Part shown: in pieces, positions 1 to 9,326 of the stretch
How positions within the stretch are numbered: the stretch's first letter is position 1
Layout of the letters: each line of letters begins with the position of its first letter
From: Undibacterium pigrum
GTDB taxonomy: Bacteria > Pseudomonadota > Gammaproteobacteria > Burkholderiales > Burkholderiaceae_D
DNA length: 64,000 bases
Assembly (NCBI RefSeq): GCF_003201815.1
Contig: NZ_QJKB01000001.1
Span: 868,001 to 932,000, forward strand
Direction of reading: 5' to 3'
The notes under the pieces: model-generated
Database searches by the model: none
Told to the model about the DNA's origin: nothing
The model's input: the letters and a program-made list of their open reading frames with translations, nothing else
Position numbers and translations under genes: made by a program

Positions 1-510
1 CGTGCTTCCGAGACCGAAAAAATCGAAGCCATGGATAAGCTTATTGAATGGTTGCCGCACAATATCCCGCCTGGCGACGACACCAGTATCGTGCATGGCG
101 ATTACCGCCTGGATAATATGATGTTCCACCCAACTGAGCCACGCATCATGGCGATACTGGATTGGGAGCTATCGACTCTCGGCCACCCTCTGGCTGACTT
201 CTCTTACCACTGCATGAGCTGGCATGTAACCCCCGGTCAGTTCCGTGGCATCGCTGGTCTTGATCACAAGGCATTGGGCATCCCCAATGAGCAGGAGTAC
301 ATTGCCAAATATTGCGAGCGCACTGGTAAAACAATTCGTCAGGAAGACTTCAATTTCTACCTGGCTTATAACCTGTTTCGCATGGCTGGGATTTTGCAAG
401 GCATTATGAAACGCTATGTCGACGGCACAGCGTCCAGCGCCCAGGCCAAAAAATCTGGCGAAGCGGCCCGCCCCATGGCTGAACTGGGCTGGAGCTACGC
501 TAAAAAGTAA
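1..510 (+). CDS. Phosphotransferase (APH / ACAD10-like kinase domain), 5' end missing
   Basis: The reading frame is open from the first base, so the N-terminus lies outside the window; 169 residues remain. It carries the kinase-like catalytic loop HGDYRLDN (about bases 94-117) and a metal-binding DWE about 15 residues later, typical of aminoglycoside/choline-kinase-fold phosphotransferases. The acyl-CoA dehydrogenase gene follows after 70 bases on the same strand. The same two domains are fused in animal ACAD10/11 and are separate in the levulinate proteins LvaA and LvaC, where a 4-hydroxyacyl-CoA is phosphorylated and the phosphate then eliminated. That role here is inference from the family and pairing. 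Confidence 0.82.
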   Translation, partial: RASETEKIEAMDKLIEWLPHNIPPGDDTSIVHGDYRLDNMMFHPTEPRIMAILDWELSTLGHPLADFSYHCMSWHVTPGQFRGIAGLDHKALGIPNEQEYIAKYCERTGKTIRQEDFNFYLAYNLFRMAGILQGIMKRYVDGTASSAQAKKSGEAARPMAELGWSYAKK

Positions 511-580
511 TCATTTATTCAGACAGCACATTCTCTCAGTTCCAAAGCAGCGAAAAAACGACAATATCATTGGAGACAAC

Positions 581-1840
581 ATGGAATTCGAATACTCAGA
601 TCGCTGTAAAGACTTGCAAGGCAGGCTCCTGCGTTTCATGGATGAGCATATCTATCCCAATGAAAAAGCCTATAAAGAAGAAATTGACCGCAATGGTCTG
701 GAAAAAGGCAATCGCTGGATAGCTACCCAGATCATTGAAGATTTAAAACCCAAAGCACGTGCACTAGGCTTGTGGAATTTATTCTTGCCAAAATCAGTAC
801 GCGCGCCAGAAGGCTTGTCGAATCTGGATTACGCACCACTATGCGAAATTATGGGCCGTGTAAGCTGGGCACCAGAAGTATTCAATTGCTCCGCTCCGGA
901 TACCGGCAATATGGAAACCATAGAGCGCTATGGCAGCGAAGAGCACAAGAAACAATGGCTGGAACCACTCTTGCGCGGTGAAATTCGTTCAGCCTTTGCG
1001 ATGACCGAACCTGGAGTTGCTTCATCTGACGCTACCAATATAGAAACCCGCATAGACCGCGATGGAGATGACTATGTCATCAATGGTCATAAGTGGTGGA
1101 TATCCGGTGCCGGTGATCCGCGTTGTGCAGTGTATATATTGATGGGCAAGACAGATTTCAATGCCGCCCGTCACTCACGGCAATCAATGATATTGGTGGA
1201 TGCTAAAACGCCCGGCATTACAGTTGTTCGCCCTCTTCCCGTGTTTGGTTACGATGATGCACCCCATGGCCATTGTGAAATCCTGTTTGAAAACGTGCGT
1301 GTGCCTGCATCGAATATTCTTTTGGGTGAAGGCCGTGGTTTTGAAATTGCCCAGGGGCGTCTTGGTCCTGGTCGCATCCATCACTGCATGCGCGCCATCG
1401 GTGTCGCAGAACGCGCACTGGAATTGATGTGCAAGCGTCTGAATAGCCGCACTGCTTTTGGCAAGAAAATTTCTGAACAAAGTATATGGCGTGAACGCAT
1501 TGCAGAATCGCGAATACAAATCGACACAGCACGTCTGCTGACCCTGAAGGCGGCTTATATGATGGATACCGTAGGCAACAAGCATGCGCAGGCAGAAATC
1601 GCCATGATCAAAGTATTGGCGCCGAACGTCACCCAGCAAGTGCTGGACTGGGCCATACAAGCACACGGCGCTGGTGGCGTTTCTGGCGATTTCCCGCTGG
1701 CGGCGCAATGGGCAGGCAACCGTACTTTACGCCTGGCAGATGGCCCGGATGAAGTGCACAGAAATGCGATTGCCAAGCTGGAGCTTGCCAAACACATCAG
1801 TCTCACTGAAGATTTAGGCTTGCCGATTACCCGTTCCTGA
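581..1840 (+). CDS. Acyl-CoA dehydrogenase, ACAD10/11 or LvaC-like
   Basis: A flavin-dependent acyl-CoA dehydrogenase of 419 residues. The start at 581 is chosen because TTGGAGACAAC precedes the ATG; the frame is open further upstream but overlaps the preceding gene. The substrate/FAD loop FAMTEPG lies near residue 140. The C-terminal motif ADGPDEVHR (about residues 386-394) is the version seen in ACAD10/11 and related proteins rather than the IYEGT motif of classic short-chain enzymes. With the phosphotransferase before it, it may process 4-phosphoacyl-CoA intermediates. The exact substrate cannot be read from sequence. Confidence 0.88.
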   Translation: MEFEYSDRCKDLQGRLLRFMDEHIYPNEKAYKEEIDRNGLEKGNRWIATQIIEDLKPKARALGLWNLFLPKSVRAPEGLSNLDYAPLCEIMGRVSWAPEVFNCSAPDTGNMETIERYGSEEHKKQWLEPLLRGEIRSAFAMTEPGVASSDATNIETRIDRDGDDYVINGHKWWISGAGDPRCAVYILMGKTDFNAARHSRQSMILVDAKTPGITVVRPLPVFGYDDAPHGHCEILFENVRVPASNILLGEGRGFEIAQGRLGPGRIHHCMRAIGVAERALELMCKRLNSRTAFGKKISEQSIWRERIAESRIQIDTARLLTLKAAYMMDTVGNKHAQAEIAMIKVLAPNVTQQVLDWAIQAHGAGGVSGDFPLAAQWAGNRTLRLADGPDEVHRNAIAKLELAKHISLTEDLGLPITRS

Positions 1841-1863
1841 ACAAATAAATGCGGATGAAGTCC

Positions 1864-1896
1864 GTGCGCAATTCGATAGTTGCATGAATTGCGCAC
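1864..1896. terminator. Perfect 11-bp hairpin between convergent genes
   Basis: GTGCGCAATTC (1864-1874) and GAATTGCGCAC (1886-1896) form an 11-bp perfect inverted repeat with an 11-base loop. It sits between the acyl-CoA dehydrogenase stop and the end of the minus-strand SIMPL gene. There is no strong T-run on either side, so a bidirectional terminator or mRNA-stabilising hairpin is likely but not certain. Confidence 0.5.
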
Positions 1897-1913
1897 GACC
1901 ATATACCCTTGAT

Positions 1914-2628
1914 TTATTTAGTACGGAAAATCACATTAACAGTTTTTTTGTACATCAGTGCACCAGGCAAAGACAGATCGCTCATGGTAGGTTTGTCGTT
2001 CGTACTGGCATTCGTTTGCGAAATCCTGGCGCCATCCAGACCAAGCTCACTGTCTATCCGGCTCAATGCCTGCTCTGACACTGCTGTTGGGCCCATCAAT
2101 TTAACAGAGAAGCCACCTGCCAATTCCTTCGCCCTTTCTCTGGCATTCTCTGCAGCCCTGTATGTCAATTGACGTTCAATTTGGGCATAGTCGCTACGCC
2201 CAAATCGTACAGAAAAATTACCCAGATACGGTCTGGAAAGCAGAAATTGCGTCATGGCATTCCATTGTTCCAGATTCCTGACATAGATATGGAAGGTTCT
2301 GATCAGGCGATGCCTTTGCAAGTTAGTGTCGTTTGCCCGCATTTCATCACCACTGACCAGCTTTTTAGTGTCATGGGCTTCAATATCTGCGGCGACAAAC
2401 TGACAAAAATTCCAGCACCTCACTGGACTGTGTATTTAGCAGTGTCAGCGTTTCATCTGCGCCCGCCGCCAAAGACGTTAGCTCAAAATCTATTTCGGCA
2501 ATATTGGCCGGCAAAGTAATCGTGGCACTTCCATTGACGTGGATAAAGGGGTAGGCAGGCAATGTGCCAGCTTCTGCATTTATGGAAATCAATGCAAAAA
2601 GAAAAAACCTGAAGTGGCGAAGCGTCAT
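1914..2628 (-). pseudogene. SIMPL-domain (DUF541) protein, frameshifted
   Basis: Two overlapping frames together make one SIMPL/DUF541 periplasmic protein. The first part (2628 to 2380) has a signal peptide and the domain start (FIHVNGSATITLPAN) and then runs into VCRRRY-stop. The second frame (to 1914) carries the rest, including RAAENARERAKELA. Reading continues smoothly as EVLEFCQFVAADIEAHD if one T is removed from the T5 run on the coding strand (plus-strand A5 at 2405-2409). It is the last gene of the BlaI-M56-M56 operon. Either a recent inactivating mutation, a slippage site or a sequencing error would explain it. Confidence 0.75.
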
Positions 2629-2665
2629 ATTTATTGATTATTATCTTTACTATTTTTAATTGAAA

Positions 2666-2692
2666 GCTGGTGGCAGACGCATCTCCACCAGC
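2666..2692 (-). terminator. Hairpin between M56 gene and SIMPL pseudogene
   Basis: GCTGGTGG (2666-2673) and CCACCAGC (2685-2692) form an 8-bp perfect stem. On the minus strand it follows the second M56 stop codon and is followed by an A/T-rich stretch beginning TTTCAATT. It could be a partial terminator that lowers expression of the SIMPL gene. Confidence 0.4.
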
Positions 2693-2704
2693 AGGGCCTG
2701 GTAC

Positions 2705-4060
2705 TTACTTCAATTTCCAGACAAATCTAACCTGAGTCCATACCATCGTGTTCTGGCCATTTACCTGACCAGGCACTGCTTTTACATTGCAATTTTCCAA
2801 TGCAGTAATCACGGCATTATCAAGATCAGGAAAACCTGCGGACTTTTCCAGTTTCGCTTTCAATATTTTTCCATCTGCTGCAACCAAAGTCGACGCAATC
2901 ACAACGCCTGTTTCCTCACGCCGTATTGAGGCTCTTGGGTACGCGGGCCTGCAATCTTTAAAATCTATAATTGGTTTTTTATCGCCATTTTTTTCATTTA
3001 CCATTTTTGCGGCATCCATTGCCTGCTGGCTAATGTCAATCGTAGCGACAGCTGCTACTGACGGCAATGTATTTACTGGCGCAGTTGCCTGGGCATATAA
3101 AGTAAGACAACTTGCGGAAATTCCAAGAACAGCAACCGCGGCCTTCCAGTTGAGATTACTTGCTTCAGGCTTCACCAGACGTTTGATACGTGACATAAGA
3201 TTTCCTCCATGCGCCGCTTGGGCTAGTTGAGGGGTTGAGAATTGGAAGTTGGCCAATTCAGAAAGTGCAAGAGCAAGACGCCGCGGTTCGCCTGTGACTC
3301 TTGCGGCAAGATCATCCGCAATTTCTTCTCTGCTATTGCGAATTTGTTTTGACATCCACCACACTGCCGGATGGTAAAACAAGACTATTTCTATGAAGGT
3401 TTGAATCAAATTCAGCAAATAATCATGGCGTTTGATATGCGCCATCTCATGTGCCAATAACATTTTCAGCAAATCAATGGGCATACCAGTCAGCATGGCC
3501 GCAGGCATCAAAACCATAGGATGAAAAACGCCGACTACCATTGGACTGCGTAAATCGTCCACCACTCTGAGTAATACTTTTCCCTGAATATGAAACTGCT
3601 CAGCCATACGATTAACATGTGCCTGCCACAGAGGGTGTGCTTCGCAGCGATTAGATTCTGTAAAACCACCTATCCATAACAAGCCTGCACACGTGCGCAA
3701 AGCCAGTAAAATGACGCAACTTAGCCATACAATGACTATCATAGCCATGTGCATTTCCAGCCAGGATGACAAACTCGATATATCATTTGAGATCGACACC
3801 TGACTGGCAATGGCTTGATTCAGAGTCGGTGCAATCCTGGCAGAGGAAGAAATAAAAGCGTGCAAGCAGAATTCACGGACAAAGATACCCATACAAACAA
3901 TCAAAGCCGAATAGCTGACGAGATAACGCGCCCTGATGCGACTGATGCCAATGAAACTCAAGAGTAAAGCGAGTATCAATGCCACAAGACTTCCTTGCCA
4001 GATGAAATGCAATAAAGCTCGCCCCAAGGCATTTACGGCGACAGGTAGAAATTCGTTCAT
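2705..4060 (-). CDS. M56 family (BlaR1/MecR1-like) metallopeptidase with TonB C-terminal domain
   Basis: A 451-residue integral membrane zinc peptidase. Hydrophobic helices lie near residues 15-38, 48-62 and 105-131. The zinc motif HEMAH is at 204-208 and the EEIADD ligand region at 245-250. A further membrane segment near 308-325 leads into a C-terminal TonB-type domain (about 365-451) with the typical AYPRASIR and LDNAVITAL segments. It is a tandem copy of the next gene upstream in the operon, with almost identical sequence around SELANFQF and LMSRIKRL. M56 proteins of this kind usually sense envelope stress and cleave a BlaI-type repressor. The replacement of a beta-lactam sensor domain by a TonB domain suggests another signal. 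Confidence 0.88.
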   Translation of the reverse strand: MNEFLPVAVNALGRALLHFIWQGSLVALILALLLSFIGISRIRARYLVSYSALIVCMGIFVREFCLHAFISSSARIAPTLNQAIASQVSISNDISSLSSWLEMHMAMIVIVWLSCVILLALRTCAGLLWIGGFTESNRCEAHPLWQAHVNRMAEQFHIQGKVLLRVVDDLRSPMVVGVFHPMVLMPAAMLTGMPIDLLKMLLAHEMAHIKRHDYLLNLIQTFIEIVLFYHPAVWWMSKQIRNSREEIADDLAARVTGEPRRLALALSELANFQFSTPQLAQAAHGGNLMSRIKRLVKPEASNLNWKAAVAVLGISASCLTLYAQATAPVNTLPSVAAVATIDISQQAMDAAKMVNEKNGDKKPIIDFKDCRPAYPRASIRREETGVVIASTLVAADGKILKAKLEKSAGFPDLDNAVITALENCNVKAVPGQVNGQNTMVWTQVRFVWKLK

Positions 4061-4131
4061 TTGACCTTAATCCCAATTAATTTCTATAGCGAACTCAATT
4101 GCAAACGTGCGCAAACTGAAAACAAACAAAT

Positions 4132-5727
4132 TTATTCAAGCCGCCAAATAAATTTAATTGATACATGCTTTGCGACAGCCACTCCGTCTACTTGCATAGG
4201 ACTTACTTTGCATCCCTGAAAGGCATGGGTTGCGGCATTGTCCAGTTCGCTGTACCCACTGGAACTAGCTATACTTACGCGATCAATGATTCCGTCCGCC
4301 CCCACTTTAAATAACAGAGAGGTGGAACCAGTCTGCTTGTTTCTCAAGGATCTGCGAGGGTATGCTGGGTAACAGGCTGAAAAATCATATGAAAACTTTG
4401 GCTTGGCAATAGCCACGTCAGTTTGTTCGAGTTTCTTTGTCTCAGGTGTTTTTTCTGCATCAAGATTATTGACATCTTGAATTGTTTCCATGCTTTTATC
4501 TGCAGCAGCATCCTGGCTTTCAATGTCAGAAACAGACTTAGCCGGGATCTTGTTTATCGATTTTGGCTTAGGTTGCAACAACGCCAGCTTGGCATCCTGT
4601 TTTTGAAAAGGACCAGAAACGGGAACGGGATTGCTCACTTTTTCCTGCTGCAAGTATTTCGCATTGACCTGCTGCGGCAAAGATACATTTGAAGTTGTTT
4701 GAATACTCGCCGCCGATTCAGTAACTCCAGTAGCAGGCAAAGAAGTCAAAGCCTGGCCTGCATATACTACGGTAGTTGCAGCCACCCCGATCAGACCGAG
4801 AATTCCACGTGCACTGACATTCCTTACTTCAGGTTGAAGCAAACGTTTAATACGAGACATAAGATTTCCTCCATGTGCCGCCTGGGCTAGTTGAGGTGTT
4901 GTGAATTGGAAGTTGGCCAATTCAGAAAGTGCAAGAGCAAGGCGTCGTGGTTCACCTGTCACTCTTGCGGCTATATCATCCGCAATTTCTTCTCTTTCAA
5001 TGCGGATTTGCTTTGATATCCACCATACTGCAGGGTGGTAAAACAGCAGAGTTTCTATTACCGTCTGAATCAGATTCAATAAATAGTCGTGACGTTTGAT
5101 ATGACCCATTTCATGTGCCAGCAGCATCTCCAGCAAATTTACCGGCATGCCTGTCAGCATTGCTGTAGGCAACAAAATCACAGGGCGGACTATGCCTGCA
5201 GTAATGGGGCCATCCAAATCCTCAACTACTCTGCATATCACCCGGCTGCGGATATGAAATTGCTGACTCATCTGATCAACACGTGTCTGCCAGAATGTGT
5301 CGGCTTTGCTGCGTTTGGGGTGAGTATAAGCAGCTACCCAAAGCAAGCCCATGCACATACGTATGACCAGAACGGCGACGCATATCATCCATGCGACCAC
5401 GATATCGTTCATGTGTATGTCCAGCCAGCTTAATAAATTCAACCAAACCGATGAGGAATCAAGTCCAAGCTGGACTGGTATTTCATTCAATACTGATATC
5501 TCTTTACCAGTGTATTTTTCGCTCATCCTGAGAAAAAATTCTTTGGCCGGAAGTGATATACAAGTAAGCAGGGCAATATACGCAGCGGCGTAACGCGTCC
5601 TGGCATGAGCAGATGCGACAAAACTCAACAACACGGCCAACAAGAATGCGATCAGCAGGCCTTGCCAGACAAAATGCAATAGCGCCCAGCCCAGTGCATT
5701 GGCAGCATGTTGGAAAAATTGGCTCAT
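4132..5727 (-). CDS. M56 family metallopeptidase with TonB C-terminal domain, first tandem copy
   Basis: A 531-residue paralogue of the following gene. It has N-terminal membrane helices, HEMGH at residues 205-209, EEIADD about 40 residues later, a helix near 315-330, then a long low-complexity linker rich in Lys, Pro, Asp and Glu (about 335-445) and a C-terminal TonB-type domain (about 450-531). The linker would suit spanning the periplasm. Its ATG overlaps the stop of the BlaI-like gene by four bases (ATGA), so repressor and peptidase are translationally coupled. By analogy with BlaR1/BlaI, it probably inactivates that repressor when a signal arrives; the signal is unknown. Confidence 0.9.
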   Translation of the reverse strand: MSQFFQHAANALGWALLHFVWQGLLIAFLLAVLLSFVASAHARTRYAAAYIALLTCISLPAKEFFLRMSEKYTGKEISVLNEIPVQLGLDSSSVWLNLLSWLDIHMNDIVVAWMICVAVLVIRMCMGLLWVAAYTHPKRSKADTFWQTRVDQMSQQFHIRSRVICRVVEDLDGPITAGIVRPVILLPTAMLTGMPVNLLEMLLAHEMGHIKRHDYLLNLIQTVIETLLFYHPAVWWISKQIRIEREEIADDIAARVTGEPRRLALALSELANFQFTTPQLAQAAHGGNLMSRIKRLLQPEVRNVSARGILGLIGVAATTVVYAGQALTSLPATGVTESAASIQTTSNVSLPQQVNAKYLQQEKVSNPVPVSGPFQKQDAKLALLQPKPKSINKIPAKSVSDIESQDAAADKSMETIQDVNNLDAEKTPETKKLEQTDVAIAKPKFSYDFSACYPAYPRRSLRNKQTGSTSLLFKVGADGIIDRVSIASSSGYSELDNAATHAFQGCKVSPMQVDGVAVAKHVSIKFIWRLE

Positions 5728-6104
5728 TTCTTGTCCTCGTTCAGCAATTTTTGAATTTCTTCCCGCTCTTCTTTGCTGACATGGCCGCGCAAAGCCGCCA
5801 TCACCAGGTCTTTGGCTGATCCTGAAAAAGCCTTATGAATCAAGTCTTTCAAGAGATTGGTCTGCAAGGAGTCTTGTGCCTGGGCTGCGGCATAGACATG
5901 TGAGCGCTGGGTCTCATCCCTGCTGAGCAAGCCCTTGGTATGCATGACCTGCATGAGTCTTAGTACTGTGGCATAAGACAAATCTGGCCTGTCCTGCACC
6001 GCTGCCTGATGTACATCCTTGACAGTTGATGGCCCCAGTTGCCACATCAGGCGCAGCAAATCCAGTTCTGCAGTCGTCGGTTTACGTGAAATGATTTTGC
6101 CCAT
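5724..6104 (-). CDS. BlaI/MecI/CopY family transcriptional repressor
   Basis: A 126-residue winged-helix repressor. The N-terminal half (residues 6-80) shows the family pattern, with AELDLLRLMW at the start, TVKDVHQA in helix 2 and LSYATVLRLMQVMHTKGLLSR across the recognition helix and wing. The C-terminal third is the dimerisation and cleavage region. It heads an operon with two M56 peptidases and a SIMPL gene, the classic repressor/protease pairing. It likely binds the repeats just upstream and represses its own operon until the M56 protein cleaves it. Confidence 0.92.
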   Translation of the reverse strand: MGKIISRKPTTAELDLLRLMWQLGPSTVKDVHQAAVQDRPDLSYATVLRLMQVMHTKGLLSRDETQRSHVYAAAQAQDSLQTNLLKDLIHKAFSGSAKDLVMAALRGHVSKEEREEIQKLLNEDKK

Positions 6105-6137
6105 ATCGTGCTCTTGTAGATAATTGATTAAGATGTA

Positions 6138-6179
6138 GATTATATGGTCTAGATAATTTTGTCTAGATTATTTTGTCTA
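6138..6179 (-). promoter_or_regulatory. Three 14-bp direct repeats over the blaI-like promoter
   Basis: On the minus strand three consecutive 14-mers run from 6179 to 6138: TAGACAAAATAATC, TAGACAAAATTATC and TAGACCATATAATC. The junctions create two TCTAGA palindromes. The last copy contains TATAAT (6144-6139), a good -10, with TAGACA (6165-6160) as a weak -35 at 15 bases. The start codon of the BlaI-like gene is 34 bases beyond the repeats. This is a likely operator overlapping its own promoter, although it is not the TACA-N-TGTA site of classical BlaI. Confidence 0.6.
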
Positions 6180-6268
6180 CTTCTTTATCTAATTAAAACA
6201 AGTGCTAAAAAGATACAAACAGCAGCGTGAAATGGTAAATGCAGCTCCTGGCTCAAACTGCTAAGCAG

Positions 6269-7126
6269 TTAATGCTGTTGATGCTGATAGCTGGCATATG
6301 CAGTAGCAGCCAATATGATGAAAGCGCCGCTCAGCTCATGCATGCCCGGAGTTTCTTGCAAGAGCAGATAAGCCAGCAACATGCCGTATACCGGCTCCAG
6401 CGAGGTCATAATGCTGGCAAAACTGGTGGATAATTTGCTCAGGCTGAACATGAACAAGCCATGGGACAGAGCAGTAAATACGACACCCAGCAAGATCAAG
6501 CCAGACCAGGTTTGCATGCTCTTACCCACAAGATCGCCAGTTACCAATACAAAAGGCAAGAGCAAGATAGTTGCCACGCCATTTTGCAGGCATGCCTGTT
6601 TGAATGGTGGCATTTGAGCACCCTGCCAGCGATTCATCATTGCCAGCAAAGCGAAACTGAAGCCAGACAATATCCCCAGGCCCAGTGCATAGACAGCACC
6701 ATCCCCCCATGAGGTAGCGCTGACCATAACTACCATGCCAATGACGACAAATAGTGCAGCCCAGGCATCATGCGCTTTTCTTGCTTCTTTAAAAAACCAG
6801 GGTTCGAGCAAGGCGACAAATAAAGGAAAGCTGGCAAAACCCATCAAACCAAATGCAACTGGCGCAAAATTGAGCGAGGCAAAAAAAGTCAGCCAGTGTA
6901 TGGCCAGTAAAAGCCCGCAAGCGACAATGCTCTTTGAAACATCGCGAAAATGCAATTGCCGCTGATATGCCAGTACGAGCAACAAGCATAAGGCCGCAAA
7001 CAAGGTGCGCCCAAATACCAGCAATAACGCACTGACCGCCAGCAGCTTGCCCAGTACACCTGCTGCGCCAAATAAGAACACGGCGATATGCAAGGCAAAC
7101 AAGGAAGGCAGCGCAGTTTTTTTCAT
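6269..7126 (-). CDS. DMT superfamily (EamA-type) transporter
   Basis: A 285-residue inner-membrane protein with about ten hydrophobic helices in the two-times-five EamA arrangement. The N-terminus FALHIAVFLFGAAGVLGK and the late segment TSLEPVYGMLLAYLLLQE are typical of drug/metabolite exporters. I use the ATG at 7126; the frame also has a TTG at 7153, but neither has a clear ribosome binding site. It stands alone between divergent or unrelated neighbours. The substrate cannot be predicted. Confidence 0.85.
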   Translation of the reverse strand: MKKTALPSLFALHIAVFLFGAAGVLGKLLAVSALLLVFGRTLFAALCLLLVLAYQRQLHFRDVSKSIVACGLLLAIHWLTFFASLNFAPVAFGLMGFASFPLFVALLEPWFFKEARKAHDAWAALFVVIGMVVMVSATSWGDGAVYALGLGILSGFSFALLAMMNRWQGAQMPPFKQACLQNGVATILLLPFVLVTGDLVGKSMQTWSGLILLGVVFTALSHGLFMFSLSKLSTSFASIMTSLEPVYGMLLAYLLLQETPGMHELSGAFIILAATAYASYQHQQH

Positions 7127-7307
7127 ATAGTCTATGTGTTTGACGAGTGCCAAGTATAAAGCCGAAATATATCGCTGAAATATAAAACCGTTCGTGCAAC
7201 ACGTCAGATGAAGGTTTTACACTTTTATTTTGGATTAAAGCGCAAACGCATTAATCTATGCATAATGGATACTTGCTGTTTTCATCAACCCATTAAAGAG
7301 GGAAGCA

Positions 7308-8000
7308 ATGATAGACGTTTATTCCTGGCCGACACCAAACGGACACAAAGTACACATCATGCTGGAAGAATGCGGCCTGCCTTACCGCGTTATTCCGGTA
7401 GACATCGGTGCTGGCGATCAATTCAAAGCTGATTTCCTGGCGATTTCACCAAACAACAAGATACCTGCCATCGTTGATGCAGATGGTCCGGACGGCAAAC
7501 CTATCGCCCTGTTTGAATCGGGCGCGATCCTGATTTATCTGGCTGGCAAAACTGGCTTATTCCTGGGCAAGACCGATCGGGAAAAATATGAAGCGCTGCA
7601 ATGGCTGATGTTCCAGATGGGTAGTGTTGGCCCCATGCTGGGCCAGGCACATCATTTCAGAATATATGCGCCTGAAAAGATAGAGTACGCGGTTGACCGC
7701 TATACCAATGAGACAAAGCGCATCTATGGCGTCATCGACAAACAACTGGAAAAAACCACTTATCTGGCTGGTGAAGAATATGGCATCGCTGATATTGCGA
7801 CTTTCCCATGGACACGTTCATTCGCCAATCAGGGCGTAGACTGGGCAGAATTCCCGAATGCAAAACGCTGGTTCGATACCATCAGCCAGCGCTCTGCCGT
7901 ACAACGTGGCGTGCAAGTATTGGCAGACTTGCGCAAACCTCTTGACAATGACAAGGCAAGAGACGTTTTGTTTGGAAAAACACAATACGCAAAGAAATAA
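7308..8000 (+). CDS. yfcG: Glutathione-dependent disulfide-bond oxidoreductase, YfcG/YghU-like GST
   Basis: A 230-residue glutathione transferase with an N-terminal thioredoxin-like domain (about 1-85) and an all-helical C-terminal domain. The start MIDVYSWPTPNGHKV matches the Nu-class YfcG/YghU type, where the TPNGHK loop binds glutathione. PNNKIPAIVD supplies the cis-proline and FESGAI the glutathione-binding Ser. These enzymes reduce disulfides in the cytosol with two bound glutathiones. GAGGGAAG precedes the ATG. It appears monocistronic. Confidence 0.88.
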   Translation: MIDVYSWPTPNGHKVHIMLEECGLPYRVIPVDIGAGDQFKADFLAISPNNKIPAIVDADGPDGKPIALFESGAILIYLAGKTGLFLGKTDREKYEALQWLMFQMGSVGPMLGQAHHFRIYAPEKIEYAVDRYTNETKRIYGVIDKQLEKTTYLAGEEYGIADIATFPWTRSFANQGVDWAEFPNAKRWFDTISQRSAVQRGVQVLADLRKPLDNDKARDVLFGKTQYAKK

Positions 8001-8067
8001 ACTCATTCACCGGGGGTGAAGCAAATTGCCGTTACAATGGGCTTAACCCCCTCTACTCTATTTCAGT

Positions 8068-9294
8068 ATGCGTCGCCCTATAAAAAGAAATCGCCTTAAA
8101 CTCGCCGCTGAAAGCCAGCGCGTCGCCAATCTTGCGCTTGCAGTTGCACAATCTGCCAGCCGTATTGAAGACCTGGACTGGCAAGCAAAACTGGACGCAT
8201 TAGTCACAAAGAGTCTCAAACAACATCACCAGGAAATGCTGGAGGCGGCGACTGAACACTTGTTTCAAACGCATCCCAACGGCTATGAGGTACTCACTGA
8301 AACACTGGAATCAGTCAGCACATGCACACAGTTTGAGCATGAGGGGCAGTCTTATATCAGCCTGTTGATTGCCGCCCCCATACTGGCCTGGACACGTTTC
8401 GAAATTGCCTCGGGCACTGTTCCCACAGAAGCCTTGAGCATACTGCACACGCAATTGAATGCGCATTTGCTGGCCGATGAAACACAACTGCGCTTGCTGC
8501 CGGGTTTGTATTCCATCGATCAATTGCCGCGCAGTCATGTAGAAACCTATGCCTTGCTGGAACGTCATAGCCTGGCCATGTTGAAAAACCTGCCCGCACC
8601 TGCAGAGGCAGAACGTGCGCACACCATTCCCTTCCTGGCTGACATTCGTTATGTGCTCGGTGTCCTTGTCGTTAAGAAAGGTGCCCCGCTCTTCCAGTGG
8701 CAAACAATAGAGGCACCTTATGATTGCGCACAAGCCAAGAGTGATGCCCTGCTTGAATGGCAGCAACAGACTGATGCCACGGTCAAGCGTCTGCTACCTG
8801 GATGTGGCATAGAACTTTTATTACCCGAGGCCTATTACACCGCCTGCCGCGAAGCTGATATCAGGATACGTCCGGCAACCATACGCTCTGCCATGTTTTA
8901 TCTGAGTCAAACCCTGGGTAAAGAAGCAGATCAGTTCACGATTATCATCGCGTCTTTTGGTGAGCAGGAAAACCCCGGGCAAGTTGACGAATATCGCATC
9001 AGCTTTTGCCTGCGTGATGCGCCTGAAGTGATCTATGGCGTGGTCTGGCCACTGTATCAGGCAGAAGATCAGATCATTGCTGTCAATCTGGACGAGAACG
9101 AGCAGCTTGCTGGTGAAATCCCAGGTATTTTGCAGGAATGTGGTGTCACCGAAATTCTTCAACTGGAAGAAATTTTTGCCATGGAATTCTGCGACGATTG
9201 CGGTACGCCATTATTTGCAGACCGTGACAGTGATCTGGTGCACACTGAAATGCCAGATGATGCACCGACACCAGGTGCAACCCACTTTCACTAA
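8068..9294 (+). CDS. DUF2863 family protein
   Basis: A 408-residue soluble protein resembling the Burkholderiales DUF2863 family, recognised from the basic N-terminus RRPIKRNRLKLAAESQRVA, the overall length and the C-terminal segment FCDDCGTPLFADRDSDLVH ending in HFH. The Cys-x-x-Cys near the end could bind a metal. There is no signal peptide or membrane segment. No function is established. A TTACAAT box lies about 30 bases before the start. Confidence 0.65.
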   Translation: MRRPIKRNRLKLAAESQRVANLALAVAQSASRIEDLDWQAKLDALVTKSLKQHHQEMLEAATEHLFQTHPNGYEVLTETLESVSTCTQFEHEGQSYISLLIAAPILAWTRFEIASGTVPTEALSILHTQLNAHLLADETQLRLLPGLYSIDQLPRSHVETYALLERHSLAMLKNLPAPAEAERAHTIPFLADIRYVLGVLVVKKGAPLFQWQTIEAPYDCAQAKSDALLEWQQQTDATVKRLLPGCGIELLLPEAYYTACREADIRIRPATIRSAMFYLSQTLGKEADQFTIIIASFGEQENPGQVDEYRISFCLRDAPEVIYGVVWPLYQAEDQIIAVNLDENEQLAGEIPGILQECGVTEILQLEEIFAMEFCDDCGTPLFADRDSDLVHTEMPDDAPTPGATHFH

Positions 9295-9326
9295 GCGTCG
9301 AAACTTGTCTGGTTTGGTAGGGATAT

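Noticed and set aside
1184-1708. A 174-codon open frame on the minus strand
   Set aside because: Lies wholly within the acyl-CoA dehydrogenase gene on the other strand and resembles no protein.
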